64,000 bases of DNA from JAHRAW01 sp028066695 (GTDB taxonomy: Bacteria > Pseudomonadota > Gammaproteobacteria > Arenicellales > Poriferihabitantaceae): positions 1,488,001 through 1,552,000 of the forward strand of contig OY734803.1 in the NCBI GenBank assembly GCA_963457535.1, given 5' to 3'. This document shows positions 33,472 to 42,188 of the stretch, one piece after another (positions within the stretch are counted from its first letter, which is position 1; every line of letters begins with the position of its first letter). Below the pieces are notes generated by a model that searched no databases, was not told the origin of the DNA, and worked only from the letters and a program-made list of their open reading frames with translations. A program made the position numbers and the translations under genes.

Positions 33472-34721
33472 TGCCCCCGCCCGCCCTTGACCGCCGCGAT
33501 TGCCGCGGTGCGTTCGCGGCGCAGGGCGGTTTTGATTTTTGCGCCTTCGTTTTTAAATTGCGCGGCGACCGCGGCGGCGTCCACATCGGCGGCGGCGCGG
33601 TGGTAGCGGCGCAGCAAATCGGCCTGCGGGCAGGGCGCGTCTTCGCGGCCGGTACGGCCGCGCAAATCGGCGGTGCAGGCGAGGCTGAACAATTCCAAAA
33701 TTTCCGGGCGGCGAAACGCGTCCAGCCGCTCCAGCAATTTCAGCGCGGTCGCCGGTTTCAGTTCGGGTAGGCGGTGGTGATGCAAATGGAATTCGCAAAC
33801 CGCGCGCGCCAACTCGCGGTATTTTTCCGGGGCGCGCAGGCGCGCGCACATTTCGTCCACCGGTTTCAGTCCGGCGCGCTCGTGGCCGTGATGCGCGGGC
33901 AATGCGGCCGCCGGAGTGAGCGCCTTGCCGAGGTCATGCGCGAGCACCGCAAAGGCGACGCGCGGGTCGTCGCTGAGGCGCTGCGCCGCGTCCAGCGCGA
34001 GAAGAATGTGCGCGCCGGTGTCAATTTCCGGGTGGTGTTTTTCCGGCTGCGGCACGCCGAACAACGCGTCCACTTCGGGCAGCACTTTGGCGAGCGCGCC
34101 GCATGCGCGCAACTCCTCAATGAAACGCGCCGCGCCGGGCGCGCTCAGCGCGCCCTGCAGTTCGTTCCAAACGCGCTCCGGCTGCAATGCGTCCACTTCG
34201 CCGTTCGCGGTCATTTGCGCCATCAATTCGCGCGTCTGCGGATGCACGCGAAAACCGAGTTTGTCAAAGCGCGCGCGAAACCGCGCGGCGCGCAGCACGC
34301 GCACCGGGTCCTCGGCGAACGCGTCGGAGATGTGCCGCAAGGTGCGCCCTTCAATGTCGGCGGCGCCGCCGAACGGGTCAATCAATTTTCCGTCCGCGTC
34401 CGAGGCGATGGCGTTGATGGTCAGATCGCGCCGCTGCAGATCCTGCTCCAGCGTGATGCTCGGGTCGCTGATGATGTCAAAGCCTTTGTAGCCGCGCGCG
34501 GTTTTGCGCTCGCGGCGGGCGAGCGCGTATTGCTCGCCGCTGCGCGGATGCAGAAACACCGGGAAATCCGCGCCGGCCGGCTTAAAGCCGCGCTCCAGCA
34601 TTTCTTCCGGAGTCGCGCCGACCACCACCCAGTCGCGGTCGGCGACGCGAATGCCGAGCAGCGCGTCGCGCACCGCGCCGCCGACCAGATAGGCATTGAG
34701 GCCGTCGGCCGGGTCGGCCAT
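33468..34721 (-). CDS. cca: CCA-adding tRNA nucleotidyltransferase with HD domain
   Basis: Cca builds or repairs the 3' CCA end of tRNAs. The 417-residue protein has the class II head YLVGGAVRDALLGIRVADRDWV with the catalytic DxD, then QRRDLTINAIA, the RVLRAARFRARF segment, and a C-terminal HD phosphohydrolase domain (ALDAAQRLSDDPRVAFAVLA, HDLGKA). This is the multifunctional gammaproteobacterial form. The downstream VOC gene overlaps it by four bases. Confidence 0.95.
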   Translation of the reverse strand: MADPADGLNAYLVGGAVRDALLGIRVADRDWVVVGATPEEMLERGFKPAGADFPVFLHPRSGEQYALARRERKTARGYKGFDIISDPSITLEQDLQRRDLTINAIASDADGKLIDPFGGAADIEGRTLRHISDAFAEDPVRVLRAARFRARFDKLGFRVHPQTRELMAQMTANGEVDALQPERVWNELQGALSAPGAARFIEELRACGALAKVLPEVDALFGVPQPEKHHPEIDTGAHILLALDAAQRLSDDPRVAFAVLAHDLGKALTPAAALPAHHGHERAGLKPVDEMCARLRAPEKYRELARAVCEFHLHHHRLPELKPATALKLLERLDAFRRPEILELFSLACTADLRGRTGREDAPCPQADLLRRYHRAAADVDAAAVAAQFKNEGAKIKTALRRERTAAIAAVKGGRGQ

Positions 34722-34755
34722 CAGCGCGCGCCGAAGTTGCGGCGCGAGTCGTGAC

Positions 34756-35205
34756 TCAGTCGGTGCAAACGCCGGTTACCAGGCAGTAGGCGTTGCGCTT
34801 GTCGCGGCCGCGGCTGTCTATGCAGTGCGTGTCGTCGCTCTCGCCTTTTGCCGCGACGCAAAAATCCAGGCCGTTCTGGCCGATGTAGCAGCCGGCCGGC
34901 GCTTCCTTGACCATGCTGGCATGCGGCTCGCCCGGGCGGTAGGTCGCGGCCAGGCAGGCCGGGTCCAGGCGCCCGCCGGCGTCAAACACCCAGTTGCCGT
35001 CGCGCAAAAACGGCAGGAGGCACGCGGAGCCTTGCTTGCCGATGCATTTGACCATTTCGTCATAGACATGCCCGGCATGCGCTTCAATGCCGCGGCTTGC
35101 GACATCGCCGCCGCCGGGCCCGCCGCGCGGAATGAGCAGCGCGACCACGACGATGACCGCCAGCGCGGCGGCCGCGGCGATTGCGATTTTGATTTTTGCG
35201 TTCAC
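34756..35205 (-). CDS. Secreted or anchored cysteine-rich protein of unknown function
   Basis: This 149-residue protein begins with a Lys-flanked hydrophobic helix (residues about 7-25), fitting a membrane anchor or signal peptide. Most of the rest is polar, with eight cysteines spread in pairs (KCIGKQGSAC, GCYIGQNGLDFC, THCIDS, YCLVTGVC), suggesting disulfides in the periplasm. I do not recognise the family. A consensus TATAAT on this strand (35238-35243) lies about 32 nt upstream. Confidence 0.65.
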   Translation of the reverse strand: MNAKIKIAIAAAAALAVIVVVALLIPRGGPGGGDVASRGIEAHAGHVYDEMVKCIGKQGSACLLPFLRDGNWVFDAGGRLDPACLAATYRPGEPHASMVKEAPAGCYIGQNGLDFCVAAKGESDDTHCIDSRGRDKRNAYCLVTGVCTD

Positions 35206-35237
35206 TTTTTTCTCCTGCGGGTAGTGTCGGAGCCGCG

Positions 35238-35257
35238 ATTATACCAGCGGCTATAAT
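35238..35257. promoter_or_regulatory. Back-to-back -10 elements of a divergent promoter
   Basis: TATAAT occurs on the minus strand at 35238-35243 (toward the Cys-rich protein gene) and on the plus strand at 35252-35257 (toward the EamA gene, ATG 35282). The two -10 boxes are only 8 nt apart, so the promoters must overlap. Confidence 0.5.
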
Positions 35258-35281
35258 GCCGCCCCCGCCGCCGCATTCACG

Positions 35282-36166
35282 ATGCAAACTCCCTCCCCCC
35301 GGCACAAACCCCTGCTCGCCGCGCTGTTCGCGGTGCTGCTGTGGGCGTTTGCGTTTCCGGCGAGCAAGGCGGCGCTGCCGTATTTGCCGGCCGAGCAAAT
35401 CGTGCTGCTGCGCTATCTGGTCGCCTGCGCTTTTTATTTCGCGCTGTTCGCGCTCGGCCGGTTTCCGCCGCCGCGCCTCCGCGATTTGCCGGCGCTGCTG
35501 CTGCTCGGCGTGCTCGGCGTCACCGTCTATCAACTGCTGTTCGTGCAGGGAGTCGGCCGCGTCGCCGCCGGCGCGGCCGCGATGATCATCGCCGCCAACC
35601 CGGTTTTTGTCGGGCTTCTCGCCTGGATGTTTTTGCGCGAGCGGCTCGGCGCGGGCGCGTGGTGCGGAATCGGCGCGAGCATCGCCGGAGTCGCGCTGAT
35701 CACGCTCGGCAAAGGCGCGGCCGGGGAATTGGCCGGTTATTTGATGCTGCTGGCCGCGGTGTTTTCCATCTCCATTTATTTTGTCTTCCAAAAACCGTTC
35801 TTCGCGAGGTATTCGCCGCTGGCGATGACTTCCTACACCAGCGCGGCCGGCACTCTGCCGCTGCTGTTTTTGCTGCCGCAGAGCATTGAGGCCGCGCTCG
35901 CCGCGCCGCCGTCCGCGCTGTGGTCGATCGCCGCGATGGGCGTGTTTTCCAGCGGCATCGGATTTTTGCTGTGGTTTTACGCGCTGTCCAAATTGCCGGC
36001 CGGAATTGTCGCCAGTTTTTTGTTTTTGCAGCCGCTGTTCGTAACCGCGATGGCCTGGGTGTGGCTGCAGGAACTTCCGTCGGCGCGCGCCTTCGCCGGC
36101 GGCGCGGTCATTTTGTTCGGAGTCGCGCTGATTTTGCTTCCGCGCAAATCCCGGTCTTTCGAGTGA
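35282..36166 (+). CDS. EamA/DMT-family inner membrane transporter
   Basis: The 294-residue protein has ten hydrophobic helices arranged as two EamA repeats (about 10-140 and 150-285). Typical segments are LLWAFAFPASKAALPY, AGAAAMIIAANPVFVGLLAW and FLFLQPLFVTAMAWVWLQE. DMT transporters export or import small metabolites such as amino acids or nucleotide precursors; the substrate here is unknown. Its last 190 nt overlap the extended frame of the convergent DUF6504-like gene. Confidence 0.9.
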   Translation: MQTPSPRHKPLLAALFAVLLWAFAFPASKAALPYLPAEQIVLLRYLVACAFYFALFALGRFPPPRLRDLPALLLLGVLGVTVYQLLFVQGVGRVAAGAAAMIIAANPVFVGLLAWMFLRERLGAGAWCGIGASIAGVALITLGKGAAGELAGYLMLLAAVFSISIYFVFQKPFFARYSPLAMTSYTSAAGTLPLLFLLPQSIEAALAAPPSALWSIAAMGVFSSGIGFLLWFYALSKLPAGIVASFLFLQPLFVTAMAWVWLQELPSARAFAGGAVILFGVALILLPRKSRSFE

Positions 36167-36477
36167 CCCGCTGAAATGCTGAACAGCCACCAGCGCGCGA
36201 GTTTTGCGCCGCCGCGCGGCCGCCGCTCAAAATAAATCCGCGCCACCGCGCGTGCCGGGGTTTCCACCTCAAACCAGTGCTTGCGCACATACGATTCGGT
36301 TTTGCCGTGCGTACAGGGACCGGTGTCGCGCCATGTTCGCAGCACTTTTTCAATGCGCAACGGCCGGCCGCGCCAGGTAAATTCGCGCGGCAGTCCCGGC
36401 GCGCCCGTCGCCATGGCCTGCGCGTCGGCGGTGCCCGGCGCGGGGCGTATCGGCTCGGAGACAAATTTGAAATGCAT
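35977..36477 (-). CDS. DUF6504-like cytoplasmic protein with an odd C-terminal extension
   Basis: Residues 1-105 look like a small conserved family I associate with DUF6504: FVSEPIRPAPGTADAQA, FTWRGRPLRIEKVLRTW, TGPCTHGKTESYVRKHWFEV and KLARWWLFSI. After that the frame runs on for about 60 residues of non-conserved sequence, because there is no stop until 35977. This buries the gene end 190 nt inside the convergent EamA gene. Either the stop was lost or the tail is tolerated. It lies 12 nt after trhO on the same strand. Function unknown. Confidence 0.65.
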   Translation of the reverse strand: MHFKFVSEPIRPAPGTADAQAMATGAPGLPREFTWRGRPLRIEKVLRTWRDTGPCTHGKTESYVRKHWFEVETPARAVARIYFERRPRGGAKLARWWLFSISAGHSKDRDLRGSKISATPNKMTAPPAKARADGSSCSHTQAIAVTNSGCKNKKLATIPAGNLDSA

Positions 36478-36489
36478 GCCGCGCGCCGT

Positions 36490-37428
36490 TTATTCCATCG
36501 CCATCGGCCCCAAATGCGCGCGCCCGCGCCGCGCCGCCAGTTCGGTTTGTTTTTGCCGCTCGGCGAAACGCGCGCGCGCGTCGGCGGTGGTGTCGGCGTG
36601 GCAATGCGGGCAACTCGCGCCGGCGGTGTAGTGCGGACTTTGCAAATCGGCGCGCGACAGCGGGCGGCGGCATGCGTGGCATTGCTGATACGCGCCGCGC
36701 TGCAAATCGCGGTCCACGCTGACGCGCTCGTCAAACACAAAACACTCGCCGCGCCAGCGCGAGTCGCCGCCGCGCACGCGCGCGAGATAATTTAAAACGC
36801 CGCCGTGCAACTGAAACACGCGCGCAAACCCGCGCGTCTTTAAATAGGCCGAGGCTTTTTCGCAGCGGATGCCGCCGGTGCAATACATCGCCACGCCGCC
36901 CGCGCCGGAGTGCGAGCGCGCGTCCAGATGTTGCGCGGCGAATTCCGGAAACTCGCGGAAGTTTTCGGTCTGCGGGTTGAGCGCGCCGGAAAACCCGCCG
37001 ATGGCGATTTCATAAGTGTTGCGCGCGTCCACCAGCAAAATTTCCTCGTCGTCAAGCAGCGCGTTCCAATCCTCGGGCGCGACCCGCTCGCCGGCGTCGC
37101 GCGCGTCCAGGCCCGGCACGCCGAGCGTTACGATTTCCTTTTTGATTTTTACCTTGGCGCGCTTGAATGGAATTTCCGCGGCGAAAGTTTCCGCGGTGGT
37201 CGCCGCGAGATTTTCCAGCCCCGGTTCCTCGCCGAGTTTCGCCAGCACCGCGTCCACGCCGCCGCGTTCGCCGGCGATGCTTCCGTTGATTCCTTCGGGC
37301 GCGAGCAAAATGCTGCCGCGCGCGCCGCATTCGCGCATCGCCGCGAGCGCGCGGCGGCGCAGCCGCTCCAAACCGGATTCGCGAAGCGGCGTGAAGCGGT
37401 AAAAAGCGGAGATGACAAAGTTGGACAT
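36490..37428 (-). CDS. trhO: tRNA uridine(34) hydroxylase TrhO (rhodanese-domain, UPF0176)
   Basis: TrhO makes 5-hydroxyuridine at U34 of tRNAs. The 312-residue product has an N-terminal UPF0176 domain (SNFVISAFYRFTPL, SILLAPEGINGSIAGE) and a rhodanese domain with LLVDARNTYEIAIGGF. The active cysteine is in MYCTGGIRCEKASAYL. A C-terminal Cys region, CHACRRPLSRADLQ followed by CPHC, may bind zinc. ATG 37428 is used; ATG 37437 would add three residues. A TATAAT on this strand ends 7 nt before the ATG, so the mRNA may be leaderless. Confidence 0.92.
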   Translation of the reverse strand: MSNFVISAFYRFTPLRESGLERLRRRALAAMRECGARGSILLAPEGINGSIAGERGGVDAVLAKLGEEPGLENLAATTAETFAAEIPFKRAKVKIKKEIVTLGVPGLDARDAGERVAPEDWNALLDDEEILLVDARNTYEIAIGGFSGALNPQTENFREFPEFAAQHLDARSHSGAGGVAMYCTGGIRCEKASAYLKTRGFARVFQLHGGVLNYLARVRGGDSRWRGECFVFDERVSVDRDLQRGAYQQCHACRRPLSRADLQSPHYTAGASCPHCHADTTADARARFAERQKQTELAARRGRAHLGPMAME

Positions 37429-37435
37429 GCCCGTC

Positions 37436-37454
37436 ATTATAAACGCGCTATACT
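37436..37454. promoter_or_regulatory. Divergent pair of -10 elements, both 7 nt from a start codon
   Basis: Minus-strand TATAAT (37436-37441) lies 7 nt before the trhO ATG and plus-strand TATACT (37449-37454) lies 7 nt before the ATG at 37462. The whole spacer is 33 bp. With normal -10 to start distances both mRNAs would begin at, or one or two bases from, the AUG. Neither gene has a Shine-Dalgarno site. Confidence 0.5.
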
Positions 37455-37461
37455 TTCGGCA

Positions 37462-38106
37462 ATGGACTGGTATTTTGATTTCATCTCGCCTTTCGCCTAC
37501 CTGCAGCACGAGTTGCTGTTGCGCGACCACCCGCGCCTGCAGCGTCGCTATCGCCCGGTGCTGTTCGCCGCGATGTTGAAACACTGGGGCGGCAAGGGCC
37601 CCGCGGAAATTGAAGCGAAGCGCGCGCTCACCTACCGCCACTGCCAGTGGCTGGCCGGGCGCCATGAAATTGCGATGAAGTTCCCGCCGGCGCATCCGTT
37701 CAACCCGCTGCCGTTTTTGCGCCTCGCGCTGGCGCGCGACTGCAAGACCGAATGCGTCACGCAAGTTTTTCGCGCGCTTTACGCCGAAGGCGCCGATCCG
37801 AATGACCCCGGCGTTTTTGCGGAGATTTGCGCGCGCGCCGGGCTGGACGCGAATGAGGCGGCCGAGCGCATCAACGCGCCGCAAATCAAAACGCAATTGC
37901 GCGAATCCACCGACGCGGCGATTGCGCGCGGCGTTTTCGGCGTGCCGACCTTGGCGCTTGACAATCAAGACGGAGACGCGCAACTTTTCTGGGGCCTGGA
38001 CATGACCGAAATGGCGCTGGAATGCCTGGCCGAGCCGCGGCGTTTTCGGCGCGGCGAATACGCGCGCCTCGCCGAATTGCCGGTGGCGCAGGCGCGCAAG
38101 GCATAA
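37462..38106 (+). CDS. 2-hydroxychromene-2-carboxylate isomerase-like (DsbA-fold) protein
   Basis: The 214-residue protein matches the kappa-class GST/HCCA isomerase group. It starts MDWYFDFISPFAYLQHE, with serine in the place of the DsbA active cysteine, has a helical insert, and continues GVFGVPTLALDNQDGDAQLFWG. Members isomerise aromatic-ring degradation products or act in unknown glutathione reactions. No aromatic degradation genes are nearby, so the role is open. Transcription is divergent from trhO with a very short spacer. Confidence 0.85.
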   Translation: MDWYFDFISPFAYLQHELLLRDHPRLQRRYRPVLFAAMLKHWGGKGPAEIEAKRALTYRHCQWLAGRHEIAMKFPPAHPFNPLPFLRLALARDCKTECVTQVFRALYAEGADPNDPGVFAEICARAGLDANEAAERINAPQIKTQLRESTDAAIARGVFGVPTLALDNQDGDAQLFWGLDMTEMALECLAEPRRFRRGEYARLAELPVAQARKA

Positions 38107-38124
38107 CTGTCCGGAAAAACTTTG

Positions 38125-38730
38125 ATGCAAGCGAACCGCATTGACTACCGCCTCGGCCTGCCCGACGCGCTGCGCTTTGAGGCGGCCGAGTTGTATGACG
38201 AGGCTTTCGGTTTTAAGTTCGCCTCGGCGATCGGCGGCGCGCGCGTTCGCCGCAAACTTTTTGCCGATTGTTTTTTGTGCGGCTATGCGTTCGCCGCAAT
38301 CGCCGCCGACGGCGGAAAACTTCTCGGCATCGCCGGCCTGCACACCCGCGACGGCGCGCTGACCGGCGGCATCACCCCGGCGCGGCTGCGCGCGCATCTC
38401 GGCCGGCTGCGCGGCGCCTGGGCCGCGGCGGTTTTGCATTTGTATGAGCGCGAGCCGGATCCGCGCGAACTGGTCATGGACGGCATCGCGGTGCGCGCCG
38501 ACGCGCGCGGGCGCGGCATCGGCGGCCGGCTGCTGGACGAGACCGCCGCGTATGCGCGCGCACGCGGCTACGAGCGCGTGCGCCTGGATGTGATCGACAT
38601 CAACCCGCGCGCGCGCCGGCTGTATGAGCGCAAGGGATTTGTCGCGGTTTCCACCGAGCGTTTCGCCTGGCTGCGCTGGCTGCTGAAATTCGGCGCGGCG
38701 ACGAGAATGGAGTTGCGGGTTGGGGAGTGA
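38125..38730 (+). CDS. GNAT-family N-acetyltransferase
   Basis: The 201-residue protein has the acetyl-CoA-binding motif A, DGIAVRADARGRGIGGRLLDE (near 113-133), followed by LDVIDINPRARRLYERKGFV. That is the common RimI-like ending, plus a C-terminal stretch of about 30 residues. ATG 38125 is used; a TTG at 38122 adds one residue. The last 103 nt are repeated, with a 9-nt in-frame deletion and few changes, at 42189-42282. The substrate is unknown. Confidence 0.87.
   Translation: MQANRIDYRLGLPDALRFEAAELYDEAFGFKFASAIGGARVRRKLFADCFLCGYAFAAIAADGGKLLGIAGLHTRDGALTGGITPARLRAHLGRLRGAWAAAVLHLYEREPDPRELVMDGIAVRADARGRGIGGRLLDETAAYARARGYERVRLDVIDINPRARRLYERKGFVAVSTERFAWLRWLLKFGAATRMELRVGE
38628..38730 (+). 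repeat. Direct repeat copy A: 3' end of the GNAT gene
   Basis: These 103 nt, ending at the GNAT stop, recur at 42189-42282. They differ by about three substitutions and a 9-nt deletion of one CTGGCTGCG unit. Weaker similarity runs a further 15-20 nt upstream. The two copies are in the same orientation and bracket the LRR/dockerin gene. Confidence 0.9.
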
Positions 38731-38735
38731 GAGTG

Positions 38736-38759
38736 GGCGCCGCGCGTTACGGCGGCGCC
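38736..38759. terminator. GC hairpin at the end of the LRR gene
   Basis: GGCGCCGC (38736-38743) and GCGGCGCC (38752-38759) form an 8-bp stem around the LRR stop codon. No T-run follows on either side, so it is only a possible terminator or 3'-end protector. Confidence 0.35.
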
Positions 38760-41700
38760 TTCAGCGCGTCAATGGCGTTTTGCACATTTTCCGCGGCCGT
38801 TGCAGTTTGCCCGGCGGTCAGCGCGGCGCCGGTTATGCCGAGCAAACCGCGCGCGATCATGATGCCGTCGGCGGCGGTCACCGCGTTGCTGCCGTCCACA
38901 TCCAATGTGGCGCCTTCGGCGAGCGCGCCGATGTTGGTTTCGATGGCGACTTCGTTCAAATCGGCGCCGTCGATGCCGTTGATTAGCAGGGTGTCGCGCA
39001 GGCCGAGCAGATAGCGCGAGACCAGAATGCCGTCCGTGCCGGTGACCGCGTCGTCGCCGTCCACATTCAGCGGAATGGATTCGGGGGAGAAAGTCGTGGC
39101 GGCATGGGGTCCGGCGCCGTCCGAGTTGCGCGCGGCGACTTCGGCGATGTAGGCGGCGCCGTTGGTGAGTCCGGTGACGCGGTAACGGAATCCGGACGCG
39201 CCGCCCTCGGCGTCTTCGCCGGCGGCGCGATTGGTGTTGAGGTAAACGGCGGGCTGCGCCGTGTTTGCCCAGCGCACTTTGTAACCGGTGATGTTGCTGC
39301 CGCCGTCGGTCGCGGGCGGTGACCAGATGAGCGCCGCGGACGCGTTGCCCGGGGTGGCGCGCAGGTTGCGCGGCGCGCCGAGCGCCTGCCGTTGCGCCGC
39401 GCCGGTGCCGTGCGGCGCGCCGAGCGCCGACGCGTAATGGCCGAACGCGAATGCGTTGCCCGCGGCGACCTGCACTTCATAAGTGCCGGCGGCGAGTCCG
39501 TTGATGGCGTAATTGAGGGCCGGCGCGCGAACGATGGCGCGGTCGTCCGCGGCAAAACCGCCCGCCGTCTCCGGCTTCCAGCGCAGGGCGTATGCGGCGA
39601 TTCCGCTGCCGCCGGCGCGCGCCGGCGGATTCCAATGCACCTGCAAATAATCGGAACTTGCGGTGGCCGCCAGATGCCGCGGCCGGCCGGGCAGGCCGTT
39701 TGCCGTCAGCACATCGTCGCCGAGATTTTCAAACACACCCGGCGGCAGCATCGCGGGAAAGCGAATGTCGCGCAACCCCAGAAAGCGCAGCGCGGGCAAT
39801 TCGGCGAACACGCGCGGCGGCAAAGTGGTCAGCGGATTTTCGGACAAATACAATCCCTCCAGACCGGGAAGGCCGCCGAACACGCCCGCCGGCAGGGTGG
39901 TGAGCGCGTTGCCGCTCAAATCCAGCGTTTGCAGCGAGGAAGGATTGGCGGCATTCGGGGAAAGTTCGCGGAACAAATTTTCCGGCAAACTTGCGACGAG
40001 ATTGTCCGACAGGTCCAGATCGGTCAAATTGCGCAGTCCGGCGAACAGGCCGGGCGGCACGGCGGCGAGGCCGGTGTCGCGCAATTCTATTTTGCGCAGA
40101 CCGGAAAGGCCGGTGAACAGGCCGGCCGGCACGGACCGGATGCGGTTGTGGGACAAAATGACCGTCTGCAGCGCGGTCAGCCCGTCCAACAGCCCCGGCT
40201 CCACGCTCTCCAGACCGATGTTGGTAAAGCGCAGGGTGACCAAAGAGGGGACATCGTCAAACAGGCCGGCCGGCAGCGTCTTGATGGAGTTGTTGCTGGA
40301 AAGCAGGGAAGTCAGCGAGCTGAGTCCGGCGAAGGCGCCGGGCGGCAATTCCGAGATGGACCGGTTGAACCCGAAGTTCAGCGTGCGCAACGACGAAAGA
40401 TCCTTAAATATGCCGGCCGGAATTTCCGAAATGGCGTTGGACCAAACGCTCAGCGACTGCAGCGACGAAAGGCCGTCGAACAGGCCCGGCGGCAGGGCGG
40501 TCAACTCGTTTTCGGCCAAGTCCAGCGAAACCAGTCCGGAATGCCCGGCAAAATCGCCCGGCTGCAGTTCCGCGATTTCCTGCTTGCGAAGATTGAGGTC
40601 TGTCAGCATCGCGAGTTGCTCGTCGCTCACATCCCAGCACGGCGTGTCCGGCTGCAGCGCGCCCGCGGCGCGCAGCCCGTTCATGACCGCATCGCGCACT
40701 TTCGGAGTGCGGCGGCACAACTCGCGAAGCGCCGCGCTTTTCGCCGCCCATTCGCCGGCGCGGATGTCGTCGGGGCCGCCGGGGCCCATGTGATACGCGG
40801 CGATTTCCGCGGTGTAGGTGGAGCCGTTGACCAGGCCGGTGATGTTGTAGCGGAACGGGGAATCCGGCAGGCCCAGTCCGTCGGCGCCGCCGATGTTCAG
40901 ATAAACGCCGGGGTCCGCGAAGTCGGCCCAGCGCACCCGGTAGCCCGCGATGTCGCCGCCGCCATTGTCGGCCGGCGCGCTCCATTCCAGTGTTATGCCG
41001 CCGTCCTCGGCCGGAATGGCGCGCAGATTGCGCGGGACGCCGGGCGCGCCGCTCGGCGCGTTTGCGGCGCGCACCACGCCGGTCGCCGATGCGTAGTTGC
41101 CAAACGCGTGGCGGTTGCCGGCGGCGATTTGCACTTCATAAGTGGCGCCGACTACGAGTCCGGAGATGGTTTGGCGGGCCGCCGGCGCGGCGATGGTGGC
41201 CGAGTCTTTCGCCGCAAATTCCGCGGCGCTCTGCAGTTTCCAGCGCAGGCTGTAGTGCGTGAGCGCGTCCTCGCCGGCCGGCAGCCGGTTGTCCCTCGGA
41301 TCCTTCCGCAGCGCCCGGCGGTCGAACGAGATGTCGCCGATGGGGTGGAATTTGCCGGTGTGTTCGGGCGTCTCCCAATACAGCGTCAGTTCTTCGTTTC
41401 CTCCGGTGGCCGCCGCATTTTGCGGCAGGGAGGGAACGCCGATGGCGGCCAGCACCGGGTCGGAAACGCCGCGGAAAATGCCCGGCGGCACCGGAAAGGT
41501 GAACGAGTTGGCGCCCAAATGCAGGAGTTGCAGGTTGGGAAGATTCTCAAAAATGCCGGCCGGCAAAGAGGACAGCTGGTTGGAAGCCAGGAACAGGTCG
41601 GTCAACTTCGGAATGTGGTCGAAAGCGCCTTTCGGCAGCGACGACAGCCGGTTGTTTCGCAGGTCCAAATACTCCAGATTGGAAAGTCCTTCAAACACGC

Positions 41701-42076
41701 CCGCCGGCAATGTGGTCAGCAAGTTGCCCTGCAACTGAATGCTTCTCACTTTTCCAAGGTCTTTAAAATCTCCCGGTTTCAACGAGGTGATTTTCCGCGC
41801 CCCCAGTTCCCAAATCCTCCCGCCGGGCACGCGCGTGGCTTGGGTTCCGCGCAGTTCGGGGATGTAAAAGCCGGCGTGCGAGCAGTCCGTCACTTCATTC
41901 GCGCGCGCCTGCGCCCAGGTCACCAGCGAATCCCGCACTTGCGGAGTGCGGTCGCAGATGCTGATTTCCGGATCATGCGTCGCATGCGCCGGCGCGCCCG
42001 CGAAAGCGAGCGCAAGCGCAAAACCAAGCGCCAGAATATTTCCGCCGGCAAGTTGGCGTGGAAGAAAAGTCGGCAT
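38747..42076 (-). CDS. Secreted leucine-rich repeat / fibronectin III / dockerin protein
   Basis: The 1109-residue protein starts with a Sec signal peptide (cut near residue 32). The mature part reads as two similar halves. Each has a cap with a CxRTPxVRD motif, then LRRs of about 24 residues with LPxGxFxxLxxLxxLxLxxN (about 95-205 and 500-760), then two fibronectin III-like domains (LRWKLQSA, YRVRWADF, LRWKPE and YKVRWANT mark the repeats). The C-terminus (about 1000-1075) holds two Ca-binding dockerin-type loops, NVDGDDAVTGTDG and DVDGSNAVTAADG, each followed by an R-x-LLG helix. A surface or secreted adhesion role is likely. ATG 42076 is used; TATACT on this strand at 42137-42142 may be its -10. 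Confidence 0.85.
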   Translation of the reverse strand: MPTFLPRQLAGGNILALGFALALAFAGAPAHATHDPEISICDRTPQVRDSLVTWAQARANEVTDCSHAGFYIPELRGTQATRVPGGRIWELGARKITSLKPGDFKDLGKVRSIQLQGNLLTTLPAGVFEGLSNLEYLDLRNNRLSSLPKGAFDHIPKLTDLFLASNQLSSLPAGIFENLPNLQLLHLGANSFTFPVPPGIFRGVSDPVLAAIGVPSLPQNAAATGGNEELTLYWETPEHTGKFHPIGDISFDRRALRKDPRDNRLPAGEDALTHYSLRWKLQSAAEFAAKDSATIAAPAARQTISGLVVGATYEVQIAAGNRHAFGNYASATGVVRAANAPSGAPGVPRNLRAIPAEDGGITLEWSAPADNGGGDIAGYRVRWADFADPGVYLNIGGADGLGLPDSPFRYNITGLVNGSTYTAEIAAYHMGPGGPDDIRAGEWAAKSAALRELCRRTPKVRDAVMNGLRAAGALQPDTPCWDVSDEQLAMLTDLNLRKQEIAELQPGDFAGHSGLVSLDLAENELTALPPGLFDGLSSLQSLSVWSNAISEIPAGIFKDLSSLRTLNFGFNRSISELPPGAFAGLSSLTSLLSSNNSIKTLPAGLFDDVPSLVTLRFTNIGLESVEPGLLDGLTALQTVILSHNRIRSVPAGLFTGLSGLRKIELRDTGLAAVPPGLFAGLRNLTDLDLSDNLVASLPENLFRELSPNAANPSSLQTLDLSGNALTTLPAGVFGGLPGLEGLYLSENPLTTLPPRVFAELPALRFLGLRDIRFPAMLPPGVFENLGDDVLTANGLPGRPRHLAATASSDYLQVHWNPPARAGGSGIAAYALRWKPETAGGFAADDRAIVRAPALNYAINGLAAGTYEVQVAAGNAFAFGHYASALGAPHGTGAAQRQALGAPRNLRATPGNASAALIWSPPATDGGSNITGYKVRWANTAQPAVYLNTNRAAGEDAEGGASGFRYRVTGLTNGAAYIAEVAARNSDGAGPHAATTFSPESIPLNVDGDDAVTGTDGILVSRYLLGLRDTLLINGIDGADLNEVAIETNIGALAEGATLDVDGSNAVTAADGIMIARGLLGITGAALTAGQTATAAENVQNAIDALKAPP

Positions 42077-42188
42077 GATTTTTTGGGAATGTCGGTCCGG
42101 GTTTTTCGGCCGGGAATGCGCCGCCGGTCCGCGCAAAGTATAGTGCTTCCCCCCGCCGCGCGTTACTGCGCGCGCGGCTTTTATGCAA

